Position numbers and translations under genes: made by a program. Shown here one piece after another: positions 27,050 to 38,628 of a stretch of 64,000 nucleotides of DNA; position 1 is the first letter of the stretch, and every line of letters starts with the position of its first letter. The notes beneath the pieces were generated by a model. It did not search any database. It saw only the letters and a list, made by a program, of their open reading frames with translations, and was not told the origin of the DNA. Origin of the DNA: Casuarina equisetifolia (lineage: Eukaryota > Streptophyta > Magnoliopsida > Fagales > Casuarinaceae); the NCBI GenBank assembly GCA_028551475.1, contig CM052355.1, positions 22,657,580-22,721,579 of the forward strand, read 5' to 3'.

Positions 27050-28430
27050 AGGAGATGATGTTTGAAAGGTCCATAAGAGGCCCATTGCTCATAAGGAGGT
27101 TGTTGTTCAAGACCCCAAGAAGGGGTGGACGGGTATGGCTCGTGTTGTTGGGGCTGATGGGGAGAAGGTTGGGAACCCTACAAGAAAGGGTGTCTCGGGG
27201 AAGCTTATTCTTGGTGCCCCCGAGTGGCAGGGGGCTAGGGTGGTATTGGCCCCAAGTGGATGGGGGGCCGATTAGGCTGGAGCTCTTAGGGTGGGACAGA
27301 GCATGTTACAGTTGCCTCTAGGTGGTCGTAGGGGGGAGGGGTGGGGGGGTTGTTGGTGTGGACCCTATATGGGTGGTGGGTTGGGTAGGTTGGTGTTCCC
27401 AGGGTGGAAAGGCGTGGACTAGTCCTAGGCTAGGGGTTGTTGGGTGGTGCTTGGCCCCAACTAGGTTGCGGGGTGGCATGGTGCCATAAGGGTTGGGGGC
27501 CGATCAGGTTAGACCCTTGAACAGTTTGGGAGTAGGGTGGCTTGTGCCCTCAAGTAGGTGGCCTAGGTGGCAAGCTTGAGCCCAGGCAGCAAGAGCACTG
27601 GGAATGAGGTGGCCCTTGTCTACAAGAGGCCGAGGCTTTGGGGGAAAGGTGAGCCTATATGGTTTGGTGTTGAGGGGCCCTATGTGGTTGGGGCTAATTG
27701 TTGAAGAGTTGATGGGGGTCCTGGTGAGCTGAGGCCTTAGGGAGGTTAGGTGGCGATTTAATGCTAGGCCTATGGTGGTTGCGGCCAAGGTGGACTCTGG
27801 TGGGCTAGTGCTTTGGGGGCCTAAGTGGTTGGGGCTAGTTGTTGACGAGCCAGGGGTGGGCTTGGCGGGCTTGATCCTTAAGAAGGCTGGGTGGTAGGTT
27901 GGTGTTGAGCCCATGGTGGGTGCACCTTGGGTGGACTCAAGCCCACAAAAACTTGAGAGTTTGGCTGGCTAGAAGGTGTCTAGGAGCCAAGAGTGGGTGG
28001 CAGCTTAGGGTATGGTGTGGGAGGCGATGGGTCACCGTGGCCAGTCATTAGAAGAGTCGTAAAGGTGGTGAAGATAGTTGATGGAAACGCCATGAGAGCC
28101 AAGGTGGTGCTTGCATCAGACAATGGTGGTTGAAGAACTAGAGCGATGGTTGGGGAACTAGTGGGGGAAGGTGGAATCCCATCTAGATCCTTGATGAGGA
28201 TGGAGTGGCCCAGCCTGTCAAAGATTGTCCATGTGCGGGTTATGAAGGCTTGGGTGCTGGGTGTGGGTGTGGCCGAAATAATGGGTGAGATCGAGGGAGG
28301 TGTGGGGGCGGGTGAGGGAGCTTGGGTGGAAACTGAAGGTGTGACCACCACGGTTGAGGTGAGGTTGGACAAGGCATCCAAGCGGGTGGAGAGGGTGGTC
28401 ATGAACTTTAGGAAAAGGGCTTGTTAGGCA
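27050..28430 (-). other. GC-rich Pro/Ser/Thr-rich segment of Gypsy-1 gag region
   Basis: Distinctly GC-rich compared with its surroundings. Minus-strand frames read Pro/Thr/Ser-rich text with repeated phrases such as SSTTSPNHLGP and SSTISPNHIGP. It lies between the primer site and the classical gag block at about 27000-26400. Part of the fossil, not a host gene. Confidence 0.65.
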
Positions 28431-28546
28431 TTGAGTTTCTAGTGGAGGGCCTCGTGTTAGGTCTCTAATTTTTATAGGTGGGTAGCATTGTGGGCCATGG
28501 TTTACCAGTGGGTTTAAGGGGCCAAATCGGTGGCTCCAGATACCAT

Positions 28547-28909
28547 TGTTAATAACAAGGTCTGGGTCACAAGAAATTAGGAGAAAATCCAACAGAACCT
28601 CCCCTAAAATTGGATGAAATTCTTGATTACAACCAACTAGTTCAATACAATCCAATCCATAACATTACAAGAACCATAACAGAATTATGAACTACAGCTA
28701 GGCTACCATTAAGTTAAGCTATGACTAGGGCTAAGTTAAGGAACAACTACAAAGGAAAATACAACAATTCTAGGCTTTGCTCCTCTAAGACCTTTTTCCT
28801 TCCTTTTGCTCTTTCCTGGAGTTACCCTTCTTTCCATAATTACCCTTGATCAAAAGTTTGTCTTGCCCTTCCTTGTCCATGTGTCGTGCATCCAAGTAGG
28901 ATCCTAACA
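28547..28909 (-). repeat. Gypsy-1 5' LTR
   Basis: Plus-strand ends TGTTAATAAC and GATCCTAACA, followed by CATAT. The internal side carries the tRNA-Met-type primer site. Confidence 0.9.
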
Positions 28910-28914
28910 CATAT

Positions 28915-31027
28915 TAATATGCTTTCACCCCTAACCTTCATCATCCTCAACCTTCACTCATACCCTCGATTCCTCTTTCACCAAAAGAGAAGACAACCTA
29001 AGATGGAGTACCAGAATTTTCCATCTCACTAAGGAACATAGGAAGGTGGTAGAATTTTGTCATAATACTTTAATAGCCAGTTTATGATCTATTTACTTGT
29101 CGGTGGATACATTTTGGTAGCATGTGAACTCCTCATGGGGTCTAGAATAGCTTGCTATAGTTGGTTTATAAACCCTTGGAGCATTCGAATCCAACTTTTT
29201 TTTTTTTTTAGAAGGATCCAGTTTAGGCATGGTCTTGTGAATTGAGGACATTTGAGAAGCACCATTTATTCTCACTTATTGGTTTTAAAAGTTGAAAAAG
29301 TGGAAACATTCTAAGAAGGTAGGCTTTTGGCTTTGACTATTGGGTTTGCCTATGCCCCTATATACTCTTACTACATTACAAGGTATTAGTAATGAGATAG
29401 GACAATTTTTACTTGTTGATACCAATACATTACCACTGGAGAATGCTATGTTTGCCCACCTATGTGGAAATGGATTTATGTCATCCATTGCTTGTTAAAA
29501 TGCATATTAATGCTTTTAAATAAGGCAATAAGTGGTAAAAAATAATATATGAAGTCAATATTAGCTATTATACCTTTTGCCATACACAAGGGCATCATGT
29601 CTGTGTGTAAAAGAAAGGAAAGGAGGTAGGAGAAATTGAAAGAAAAGAGAAAACAACTACTGCCTTTGAAGGAATCTAAGGAATGGAGAAAGAAGAGCAA
29701 GTAGGATGTTGCTCTTCTGCTTGAACTCGCATGAGTAGTGCAAGTCCTTTTTCAAGCTAAGGGTGACAATGTCCATTTACATCAATAATGATGGGGATGT
29801 TGTAGTCTTTGAAGAATCATCACATGTTGTACAACAAAACCCTTTTTCCATCATTACACCAAAGGATGAGGTGGTTAGTGATTCTTGTCATGTGGTGGAT
29901 CATGATGTCCCCAAGGATAAGGGTAAACAATACATGATTGAGGCTAACGTGTCTAGTAAATCTATTTCTTAAGTCAAACTTGAAAATCATCAAGCACAAG
30001 TGATGGAAGTTTTTATGCAAAAACTAAGGGAAATCATTCAAACTAAGAAAAGGGATATGATCCTTCATTTCTTGGATGCAATGACCTAAGAGCAACAAAT
30101 AAAATTGTTGAGAATATTGATGCAAGATCTAAAGCAAAGTCTAACTTTAAACTTTAAAAATACAATGCAATATTTCTTGCACAAGATATTTTCAATAACA
30201 CCTAATAGGTGAGGAAAATTCCAATTGGAGTTTGATTAGTTTTAAGTTAGGAGTTCTTTTATTACTTTAAGTTGGAGGAGGACAATGAAGAGCAACCTCA
30301 TCTAGTTAACCAATTGGTAGAGGATAAGGGCAAAATAAATGAGGATCACAAAGAAACTTAAACAATTGAAAATTGGCTTAAGATTGTTTTGTCCTTTCCA
30401 TTTGTATCTGACTCACCAAGAGTCCTCACAAGAAAAGAAACTAAGTTAAGAGCTAAGATGGAATTAGAGTTGTAATCTATAGGGGTAGAAGAGAAAAAGA
30501 CAAAAAAGCAAAAAGAAAACTAAAATGCTAGTTAGGCTAAAAAGGATAAACAAAACCAGGATTACCTTACTAAGGAGATTTATAATGTCCCTAATAGCCT
30601 TGAAATGGTTAATGGATGCCTTCAACACAAAGTGAAAAGGAGATGATAACTAGCATCATTAAGGATGAAAATTTTTGTGTTTACCTTATAATAAAGGAAC
30701 AATGACTCAAAAGACTAAAGGCCAATGCTCCATCAACATTAAATTCACCGAGTCTTTGGTTCCAAAGCTTGATTATGATGAATCACTAGCATATTTCTCA
30801 AGTGATACACTTGATTTTGATTTGGATTGTTTTTCATCATCTTCTTTCATATGAGAAACTAATTGTGGGGCTCAATGTATTTAATCATATCTTGAAAATT
30901 TTTTTTCCTCCTTTGTTAAGGGCATGTAATTTTGGGTTTAGGTTAGGCTTATACCTACCTTTAATCCAAACAAGATATGGTTTTTAACATAACCTTTATT
31001 AATAAAATATGTCAAGGTACTACTTTT

Positions 31028-31029
<2 letters not shown>
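28915..31029 (+). other. Unclassified sequence with a decayed coding-like stretch
   Basis: 29763-29972 is open on the plus strand (NNDGDVVVFEESSHVVQQNP) and coding-like text continues in pieces to about 30990 (GFRLGLYLPLIQTRYGF at the end). This may be the inner part of an old retroelement; I do not recognise the protein. 28915-29760 shows nothing identifiable. Confidence 0.3.

Positions 31030-31065
<36 letters not shown>
31030..31065. repeat. (TA)n microsatellite, ~18 units
   Basis: Uninterrupted alternating TA. Marks the left edge of an AT-rich block. Confidence 0.95.
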
Positions 31066-31067
<2 letters not shown>

Positions 31068-31079
31068 AAAGGGATAACT

Positions 31080-31570
31080 CAATTTTTTTAAAAATAAAAA
31101 ATAAAACTTAAAGTAAAAAATAAAATAGAAAATAGAAAATAGAAAATAAAGGAGTAAAAAATTAATAAAAATATAACATAAAAATAAATAAATAATAAAA
31201 AATGAAAATGAATAATTAAAGATTGAAAATTAAAAATTAAAAATTAAAAATTAAAAATTAACATACAAATTGAAAGTAAAAATAAAAATAAAAATATATG
31301 TAAATAAAAAACATAAAATATAAAATATTAAAAAATAAAAAAATAAAAAAATAAAAAAAATAAAAAACAACAAGTTAGAAATTAGACAACAAAGAAAACT
31401 ATAAATATATTTAGAAAAAATCTAAAAAAATGAAAATCAGAATTAAAATTAAATTAAATTAAATTAAATTAAATTAAAAATTAATATAAATATATGTATA
31501 ATATAAAAAATTAAGAAAACAAATCAAACAAAAATAAAAGTAAAAATAAAAATAAAAATAATAAAATGTG
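31080..31570. repeat. AT-rich low-complexity block
   Basis: Built of AAAAT, AAATTAAAAATT and ATTAA words, including a run of ATTAA pentamers near 31446-31483. The same kind of text forms the tails of the 300-bp monomers, and a monomer core follows directly. Confidence 0.85.
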
Positions 31571-31680
31571 CAAAATAAAGGGTGCCATATGAATCAAGGG
31601 CCTTTAATAGTCATGCCAAACAATTCATGACAAAAATAAAGGACATTGTTCAAGATGGCAAAAACATACCACAATTTTCA
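31571..31680 (+). repeat. Lone monomer core of the ~300-bp tandem repeat
   Basis: Reads GCCATATGAATCAAGGGCCT, then a TTTAATAGTCATGCC word, ACAAAAATAAAGGACATTGT and GATGGCAAAAACAT. It corresponds to the conserved part of the 9541-14440 monomers, 17 kb away across Gypsy-1. Confidence 0.75.
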
Positions 31681-32759
31681 TTCTTTTATTTCAATTTTTT
31701 TTTCATATTTGATGTAACTATTGCCATTCTATCCCAAAATTTTCCTATATTAACACAATACCCATAAACCCCAATCCTTAACAATGCCAACTTTTCTCTC
31801 AGAATAATGCCAATTCAACATTACTATACTTGGTGATCCCTATCAACTCTTGTCACCTGACCCCTAAAGAGGGACTTGATGTACTTGACGGCACCCTTCC
31901 CCTTGATTTTTTGCCATTGTGGTGGTTGCTAGTGTAAGATGAATGACAACTAGCATAAACATGAGCAAACAAAGAAAATGATAAACTTCATTCTTGGACT
32001 ATTAAGTGTCCCATTGAATGCATTCAACCATGACTTATCTTGATACTGACAAAAACATGTGCACTAGCAAAGCATGATGCCTACCAACATGATAATGGAG
32101 GAGGGTGGATGGATGAAATTAGATTTATGGTGCTTAAGTATGGTGATAGGTGTAGTGACACTTCACATGGAAGCATAATAGGTTTGGATGTAATTGGGTT
32201 ACCTCTAAGGACCGAGGGACTCACTTGAGTTGGGTCTTACATATTTGGCTAGCCCAAGTGGGCTTGGCTTGATAAACAATAATGGCTCAGATAGAATGAA
32301 GCTCATTTATAACCATTACAACAAATCAAGTCATATTAAAAAGGTTTATAGGAAATGCACTTCCATCTTGCAATGCTAGAATACAAAATTTTCCTAGTTA
32401 TAACTAATCCCATGCACTAGCCTCATATGAGGGACCAACACATTATTGTGGTGGGTTCATTCAACCTTTTTATCCTAGCACAAGTCTATTAGGCTATATG
32501 CTTCCTTCTACTAGAACTCTTATGGTATATCATTTAGGGTTAACTTGATAGCAAATTAGCAATAAAGATTCATTGAACTTCTTAGTTAGATGGGCTTTAT
32601 AGACCTTTCACCTAAGGCTTCTACTTCCATATGAATTATTAATTTAGAAGCAAGTGATCACACCACTTTTGATTTAAAAATATTGCATTTTTTTTTAGGG
32701 TTTAGGGTTTAGGGTATCAATGTTACATAAACTCACTCCCAAATCATAAAAATGGGTTA
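31681..32759. other. Unclassified sequence
   Basis: No gene recognised. 32694-32715 carries three adjacent TTTAGGG-type telomere-like units, too short to be a telomeric array. Confidence 0.3.
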
Positions 32760-33000
32760 CCCTCATCCTTATGAAAAGCTTTTTGGTAAACCCCAAATCA
32801 TAGAATATTTATGTATTTTTGGTTATCAATGTTATGCCACCATATTAGTTGCATATCATATGTTCAATTGTTAAGCTTTCTCTTGCATATTTATGGGTTA
32901 CTTTCATTTTCAAACAAGTTATTGCCTTTATAGTGTTGTCACTAAGAAATTCCTTATAAGTCATGAAGTCATATTTAATGAGGACCTTTTTTTTTTCCTT
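32760..33000 (+). mobile_element. Copia integrase-tail fragment (plus), fossil
   Basis: Plus-strand translations resemble the stretch between Copia integrase and reverse transcriptase (IFGYQCYAT ... SHEVIFNED). Heavily broken; no LTRs assigned. Confidence 0.6.
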
Positions 33001-33269
33001 GTAGTATTCTATATTATGCATGGATGGTCAACTTGCCTCATTAGCTCTAGTTTGAAAATTTGAGGATGCATTCACTCCTTCCTTATCATTTTTTCCTAAA
33101 ATTATGACATCATGCCCATCTTAAAGATTGCATTTAATGCCTCACCATCCTTACCTATTGACTTCCCTAATTAGCAACCTAATCCAAAACCTAATTAGCA
33201 ACCTAATTCATAGACTAATTAGTAGCATGAGCCATCACCATGGCACACTTATGAAGAACACAAATTATT

Positions 33270-33400
33270 TTGAATAAAGAGAAGAGCTTATATTTCTTGA
33301 TAGTTTTTTTTTTCCTTTAGTGTTTTGTATATAAACACAAATTTCTACAATATTTTATGGAAATTCTTATTTTAACTTTGTATTAGAGCCTTCTTAACAA
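33270..33400 (+). mobile_element. Copia LTR end with primer site (plus), fossil
   Basis: Contains TTTGTATATAAACAC (TATA-like), ATTTCTACAATATTTT and then TTTGTATTAGAGCC, close to a tRNA-Met primer site. The same leader appears inverted at about 36064-36180. Confidence 0.55.
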
Positions 33401-33779
33401 TATTAGCTTGAATATTGTATGGGCCTTGGAAGACAATATTAGGTCTAGAATTTGAAGGAACATACCTATAACAACATTGACATCTAATATGTCATGGTTT
33501 GCAATAGATCTAGCAATGAATATTGCACCAAGGTTTGCTACTATAACATGTTTACATCCTAGATTAGAGATATTATGTAAGTGCCTCCTAGATAACTAGT
33601 AGATTTGTAAGGATGCTAATTTGTAGGGATAATAGTAGTAGTTACAAAAGTAGCTACAATAGGAAAGCCTTGTGTAGCTATTTTGAGGTGATTGGGTCAG
33701 GTGTAAAACACATAAATCTTTGCGAGGAAGAGATGACGTGTGTGTATAAACTACTACTATGGTGGCAAAAGGCACATAA

Positions 33780-36052
33780 GGGGTGCCAAGACCTCGAAAA
33801 ACATGAGCTAAGTACTCATTCTCTAAGATAATTCGCCTATATGGGAAATTTGGTCAACAATACCATCTACCTCTTGAATAAACTTAGCTACCATTTAGAG
33901 GCCTTTGCTTTCCATCTAAAGATGTAAGTGAAGAGTGGAAACGCATTCGGAATTGTGAGCCATGAATTCATATGATAAGGCTTGCCATATTTTTATTAAG
34001 GTTTTGCACTTCCTACTATTGGTTTTTATGGCTTAACAAGAAGGGGGTTGAATTGTTATATTGGCAATTTATAAAAACAATTTGAAATAATTTATTATAT
34101 TAACAATAACACATAAATAGTTACAATATGACACAATCAGAATTCAAAGCATATGATGCTCTTTTTCCAAGTCAACAAAAATATTATCACAATTATGTGC
34201 TTCAAATATTCTTATAAATTTAAGAACTAATAATAAGGCAGCAAGTGTTATAAGAAAATTAGAGCAATAATAAACAAAGATATTCACACCAAATTTACCA
34301 CGATGGTTTGACACTCACACCTTGAGTCTTACATCCACCCTTTTCTCCTTCAATCAAACAGATTGAAGTCTCCTTTACTTAACCAAGTTAAGAGAAAACA
34401 TTCTCCCTAACTCAAACAATTCCTCTTCAAGGAATTTCTTATACAAAGTTATACAATATGATCAAAAGATCATCAATCAATTACAAATCCTAAATAATAT
34501 GACAAATAGTGGGATTTTGTAATAAATAGGAGCTAATTTGATGTAGATATAGAAATTCTAAGCTCCTATCACAAAAACCCTAAATTGAAATAAATTAGGA
34601 TTTCGGGTTTTGCTCAATGTTTATGTGTAATAATTATTTTTAATGAAATTAGCACATAAACAGAGTTATACAAGGTTGAATCAATGATATGAACAAATAG
34701 ATAAGTATTTAATCACAATATCATCGTAGGCTTGAATTTCACCGATTGTCACGAAGATTGAAAGATCAAGGAATGAGCTCAATAACTAAATTTTTTCTTA
34801 AGGAGAACTTCAAAATATTGTTAGTTGTCAAACTCTTCTCCGTAGAATAACTTATCTTAAATAGAAAAATTAGGGCTAGGGTTTCGAGCACATCAAACCT
34901 TAATCATGAAGCTATCTTCCCATTGGAACAGTAGATTGACCTTCAAATCTTCCTTCTCTAGCTCAAATCAGACTATTCTGACATTGGTCTCATCAGAAAT
35001 CCTTTTGTTAAGGATTCGGTCACTAGTGGCATCGTTCTCCCCTTTCTTTCACTCTTTCATATCGGCAGCTCTTTGATTATACACTCCTTAGGGCATCAGG
35101 TAGATAAGTGAGGGAAATATGTTAATGAAACAGTGAGTTTCATCACCAGTAGCCGGGCTCGCTTAAGCGGGTCATGGACCGAGAGCTAAGAGGTCGAGTA
35201 TAACAGGGCCGAGAGCAAGCTTGAAAATGCAGTATCTAGGCCGAGAACATTAACTAGGCCCAGAGCACAATATCCAGCCCAAGAACATTAACCAGGCCGA
35301 GAACATAATATCCAACCTGAGAACATTATATCAATCCAAGAATGATATAATATAAGTTCTTAATAGAACTAAGATTTGTTCCAACAAACAAAGCCATATA
35401 TTTCAACCTTCATTAAAACATAAGCAAGCATCATTTTTTCTTAACCACAATGTATGTCATATTTAATTTCAATTTGATAGACATTGTACTCAAGACATTT
35501 AAATAATGTAACTTAAATAAATCCTTTCTTAATGTCATTATATAGTAACATTATATTAAGGAATGTAGGAACCCAGTTATTTTATAATATCATTAATTGA
35601 TATTATAATTTGTACACTTTTTACTTCCTATAATTTTCTTTTGCACTTATGAAAAACATATTTTATCAAATATATTCATAAATATATTTTGTCACACACA
35701 AAACCCTTATTTTCCAACATATACTAGTAGTCATGATGGTGTCATTATAGGTGCAAAAAATCCAAGCTTTTGCAGTTTGCTCTGTAATTAGCTAATCTTG
35801 ATAAGTGGGATTGGAATCATGAGTGATGGTGCCCTTGTCATTAGTGTTGGTGATGAACTCTTTTGGAAAAGGAAATGAACCATTAACAACACCAAATAAC
35901 TCAGTTGCCTAAAGGAAAGGCTCAATTTGAGCTTCCTAAATGAGAAAATTAGGACCATTTAGATGCATTCCAATGGTTGGAATAGGACCTGGGTTTAGTA
36001 AACGGAGAGCATGAGTAGCAATGTGCACATTAGTAGTGGTGGAAGCCATCTA
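33780..36052 (-). mobile_element. Copia gag fragment (minus), split by a long solo LTR, fossil
   Basis: The minus strand from about 36049 reads MASTTTNVHIATHALRLLNP and then VVNGSFPFPKEF, as in Copia gag. The gag-like sequence resumes at 34019-33780 after the LTR at 34020-35719. Many breaks. Confidence 0.6.
34020..35719 (-). mobile_element. Long SIRE-like Copia solo LTR (~1.7 kb, minus)
   Basis: In minus orientation it starts TGTTGGAAAATAAGGGTTTT and ends CCCCCTTCTTGTTAAGCCAT followed by AAAAACCA. It sits in a gag fragment; flanks ACTAT and TATAC do not give a clean duplication. A small minisatellite with GGCCGAGAACATTAAC-like units lies at about 35200-35345. A related LTR in the opposite orientation ends at 38484. 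Confidence 0.65.
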
Positions 36053-36063
36053 CAAAACAAAAA

Positions 36064-37030
36064 GGATTGAAAATAAGAATTTCTCCAAAATATTGTAGAA
36101 ATTTATGTTTATATAAAAAACCACAAGAGAAAATAAAACTATAAAGAACATTATTGAGAATAAAAAGATGAGCTATTATTTCTTGATGGATTGAGAGTAC
36201 AATCAGATTATATTTTTATAATGATCAAAAACTAAGAATACATTAACTTATAGTTATGATGAGTTAATGCAAAATTTATTCTTAAAAAAGTTTGATATAA
36301 AAACCCTAAAACATTTTAACTCTTTAAGCTGAAATTTCATCAATGAAGTTGATGATTCTTCCTTTTCCTCATTGTAATGAATTAGCCATTCTATATGAGT
36401 TAAAATGAAAACATGAGTTAAGTACTCATTCTTCAAGATAATTTTACCTACAAGTGAAAATTGGTAAGCAATACCATATACCTCTTGAATAAACTTAGTT
36501 ATTGTTCAATGCCTTTTGGTTGTCATTTTAAGATGTAAAAGAAAAGCAAAAACATGCATGGAACTATGGGCCACAAACTTAGATGATAAGGCCTAACATA
36601 TTTCTATTGAGGTTTTACACTTATTTTTTTTGTTCTTTTCCAAATTATTGGAAGTAATTTTAGTAAAGAGATGTGGTTTTATTGGATCAGTACCAATATT
36701 TTGTTTATTTGTTTGCTATTGAAAACTAAACACATTTTCATCAAATATGGCATTTGTAACATTGTAAATTGCTTTTGTTTGTAAACAAAGACAACAATAG
36801 CCTTTATTTCCTATAGGATAGCCAAAAAAAAAACACATGGTTTTGATTGTTGATTTAGTTTATGTTAAGTATAAGGCCTTAAGTAAGGAAATACCAAGTA
36901 CCCAAGAATCTATAAATGATACTAAGCTTTTTATTAAATAGTTTTTCCCATGGGGTTTTGTTGTCTATTATTGGGTGTCCTTGAAAAATATCTTATATGA
37001 ATGATGTTAAAAATATATTCAAATATATTT
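36064..37030 (-). mobile_element. Jumbled Copia fragments (leader, gag, integrase tail; minus), fossil
   Basis: 36064-36180 is an inverted copy of the leader at 33270-33400. 36250-36640 is gag-like and resembles 33780-34019. 36640-37030 reads FFGYPIGNKGYCCLCL and NAIFDENVF, as in the Copia integrase tail. The order does not fit one colinear element, so at least two insertions or a rearrangement are involved. Confidence 0.5.
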
Positions 37031-37049
37031 AAGAAAAATGATACTTGGC

Positions 37050-38484
37050 TTTATGCATTTGTAGGAACATATTAAAACATCAATCTATGAGGAGCTTTTA
37101 TTCAAGCTTGATATTAATTCAAGTGAAGTCCTATGTTGAATCAAATCTAAGCTTGGTAAGTGTTAGATCATGCTTATGTGTTGTTGGACTATGTTTATAT
37201 GTTGTTGGACTAAGCTCACTAAAAGCTAGACTGAGCTTGCTTTAAGGTTGGCCCATGTCAAGGCCCATATATGTTAAAGAAGCCTTGCCCATTTCTTACC
37301 CAACTATATGGTGCACTGCTTATCCATACGACATCATCTAACTTAAGTGATATCTTACTTAAGAGCTCACTCGACCATTTTAACCTAAAGAGGGATGTTC
37401 GAAGAGAGAAAGCCTCTAGTGAAGCTTGTGTTCTCCCTACAAATGTTGAATCCTCAACAGGAGGATTTTGAAGTAGACCGGTGTCAAAACGATCTGATTT
37501 TTCATTCAAAGTGAAGATTTGAGGGCGATTTAATGGCTAATTAGAAAGGTCTAACAGGAAGAAGGCTAGTTGTTTAGGTTTGAGCTAAAAAGCCCTAGAT
37601 TTGTCTTCTATATAAGAATAACGTGTGCTTGAAGAAAAAGTTGACAATTTACAACTATTTGAAGTGTTCTCTCTACAAAGAAACTATCTTTGATATCACT
37701 CGATCATTTTATTCAAGCTTGCTCATCTTTTGGTGACTCACAAGGCTTCGGTGATATTCAATTACTTGGTTTATTCTTTGATTATACCATCATTATACCT
37801 TGTATGACTTTGTTTAGGTGCTAATTACATTCAAAATACACATTGCACATAAACATTGTGAGAAATCCAAAACCCTAATTTGTTGTAATTTTGGGGTTTC
37901 ATGATAGGAGCTTTGAACTTCATTATTCATACTTGAATAGCTCCTTTGATTAGCAATATCCCACAAACTATTATATTATTTGGGAATTTGCATTTGTACA
38001 TGATCTTTTGATCATATCTTATAATTGTACCCGAGAATTCCTTTAAAAAGGAATTAGTTAGATTAGGGAAAATGTTTTCTCCTAATTTGGTTTGAGTAAA
38101 GGAAACTTCAATTGGTTGGATTGAAGAAGAAGAGGGTGGATGTAAGGCTCATGGACTAAGTGCTAAACCACCATGGTAAATCTGGTGTCTTTCTTCCCTC
38201 TATTTGCTCGTATTTGAATTGCTATTTGTTGATAACTATCTAGCCATTTACTTGATATTAGCTTGTTGTCTTATTCGCTGATTAGATTGTCATCTAATTG
38301 ATAATAGCTTGCTATTTTGTGACTAATTGGTGTGTTATTTGCTTAGAGTTTGCTTGTTGTATGCTTGCTACATTTGTGTGATTTGTATGAACACTTAGAA
38401 CCATTTTAGAATTGAAAAAGTGGTGACTAAGTCTTAGCTTAACCAATTCAACCCCCCTTCTTGTTAAGCCATAAAACCTGACAT
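37050..38484 (+). mobile_element. SIRE-like Copia LTR (plus), truncated at the left
   Basis: Ends AACCCCCCTTCTTGTTAAGC, then CATAAAACCTGACA. It shares, inverted, the GGAGCT, GATCTTTTGATCAT and GGTGGATGTAAG blocks of 34020-35719. The left end is not clear. A short 20-bp-unit repeat (TATGTTGTTGGACTA) lies at about 37160-37215. Confidence 0.6.
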
Positions 38485-38628
38485 TTCCTTCCATAGGGAA
38501 ACTCCATAATCTCCCAAGTATTATTTGCATTCAATGCCTTGATCTCCTGTTCCATGGTATCTTGCCATCTATATTTGCCAACAGCCTTATGGTAATAGAT
38601 TGGCTTAGTGGCAACCAAAGTGGATGAA
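38485..38628 (-). mobile_element. Copia reverse-transcriptase N-terminal fragment (minus), fossil
   Basis: Minus-strand text resembles the W-Q-x-M-E-x-E-I-K-A-L start of Copia reverse transcriptase (DTMEQEIKALN-like). Cut on both sides by LTR sequence. Confidence 0.5.

Larger units (their letters stand above)
14702..28909 (-). mobile_element. Gypsy-1: chromovirus-type LTR retrotransposon, fossil, with nested insertions
   Basis: Flanked by a perfect CATAT duplication (14697-14701, 28910-28914). 3' LTR 14702-15063 and 5' LTR 28547-28909 (about 362 bp each, roughly 90% alike by eye). Beside the 5' LTR is a tRNA-Met-type primer site (TGGTATC.., 28533-28546, minus). Beside the 3' LTR is a purine tract (AAGGGGTGGGGAT, minus). 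Parts in 5'-3' order on the minus strand: Pro-rich and then classical gag (about 28500-26370), zinc knuckle and protease (LFDTGAT) about 26345-26040, reverse transcriptase about 18080-17040, RNase H about 16900-16380, integrase about 16100-15400 (VVVDRFTKYTHFI), and a chromodomain-like tail about 15290-15080. About 6.3 kb without the nested 7.9-kb insertion. It carries many breaks and is a dead copy, probably several million years old. Confidence 0.92.

Noticed and set aside
27055-28427. Possible host gene in the GC-rich block
   Set aside because: It sits between the primer site and gag of Gypsy-1, inside matched LTRs and target duplications, so it belongs to the fossil element.
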